From: Candidatus Thiodiazotropha sp. 'RUGA'
GTDB lineage: Bacteria; Pseudomonadota; Gammaproteobacteria; Chromatiales; Chromatiaceae
Direction of reading: 5' to 3'
DNA: 64,000 bases
Assembly: GCA_016842065.1 (NCBI GenBank)
Contig: JAEPDS010000006.1
Span: 117,051 to 181,050, forward strand
Shown: positions 63,965 through 64,000 of the stretch, in pieces
Position numbering within the stretch: the first letter of the stretch is position 1
Layout of the letters: each line of letters opens with the position of its first letter
The notes under the pieces: model-generated
Told to the model about the DNA's origin: nothing
Seen by the model: only the letters and a program-made list of their open reading frames with translations
The model's database searches: none
Program-made: the position numbers and the translations under genes

Positions 63965-64000
63965 CCCCTCTTCAACGTCAATATGGGGGGTTGCGCCTGA

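Overview
This window looks like a chromosomal segment of a free-living or symbiotic sulfur-oxidising gammaproteobacterium (Chromatiales / Sedimenticola / 'Candidatus Thiodiazotropha'-like). Three things suggest this: the classic gammaproteobacterial block gyrA-serC-pheA-hisC-tyrA-aroA-cmk-rpsA-ihfB, a flavocytochrome c sulfide dehydrogenase pair next to an octaheme cytochrome, and a dispersed GGCCTGTTAACA-type repeat family. The taxonomic placement is inference from gene content and was not checked against a database. No rRNA, tRNA, CRISPR array, insertion sequence or prophage was recognised.

Layout. 1-3556: end of a cytochrome c maturation operon (ccmF 3' part, ccmG, ccmH, ccmI). 3840-5876: an EF-G-like GTPase of the divergent EF-G-2 type. 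5877-6809: a long AT-rich regulatory region with a perfect FNR-type box and possible NarL/NarP heptamers. 6810-10780: octaheme hydroxylamine-oxidoreductase-family cytochrome, a TPR protein, a diheme cytochrome c and an FccB-like flavoprotein. 10847-12666 (minus): an AlkD-like repair protein coupled to an exported pentapeptide-repeat protein. 12871-17203: mfd and a CsiV-like protein. 17315-20972 (minus): an MCE/Mla-type lipid ABC transporter operon. 21115-25782: a REC-PP2C-ATPase regulator, a 2-phosphoglycerate-kinase-like protein and an archaeal-type phosphoglycerate mutase homologue. 25877-31981: ppk1, a CorC-type membrane protein (minus) and phoB-phoR. 32075-45722 (minus): ihfB, rpsA, cmk, aroA, tyrA, hisC, pheA, serA, serC, gyrA and mtnA. 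46004-49657: mtaD-like deaminase, ubiG, gph, yciK. 49759-64000: accessory-flavoured genes, including a 53-aa protein, a Kef-type antiporter, two small proteins (HMA-like and Cys-rich), DUF2461, tandem DUF697-type GTPases, a degenerate Hpt/REC/GGDEF/EAL protein, a second EF-G paralogue resembling the mitochondrial EFG2/spdEFG2 type, DUF924, a GlcG/HbpS-like protein and a 100-bp palindromic repeat at the right end.

How the genes work together. Ccm proteins attach haem to c-type cytochromes, and ten haem sites (eight plus two) lie just downstream in the octaheme cytochrome and the FccA-like protein. The FNR box suggests the octaheme cytochrome is made under low oxygen, probably for hydroxylamine/nitrite chemistry. 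A strong terminator separates it from the sulfide dehydrogenase genes, with almost no room for a separate promoter, so partial read-through is plausible. Ppk1, PhoBR and the 2-phosphoglycerate kinase/mutase pair form a phosphate-flavoured neighbourhood. The gyrA-ihfB block joins serine and aromatic amino-acid synthesis with replication and translation genes, as in pseudomonads.

The most interesting leads are: the FNR-box octaheme cytochrome with its long leader; the 2-phosphoglycerate kinase / mutase-like pair with an altered active-site motif; two non-canonical EF-G paralogues in one window; the HMA-like plus Cys-rich small-protein pair; and the dispersed repeat family that supplies stop codons to, or flanks, several genes.
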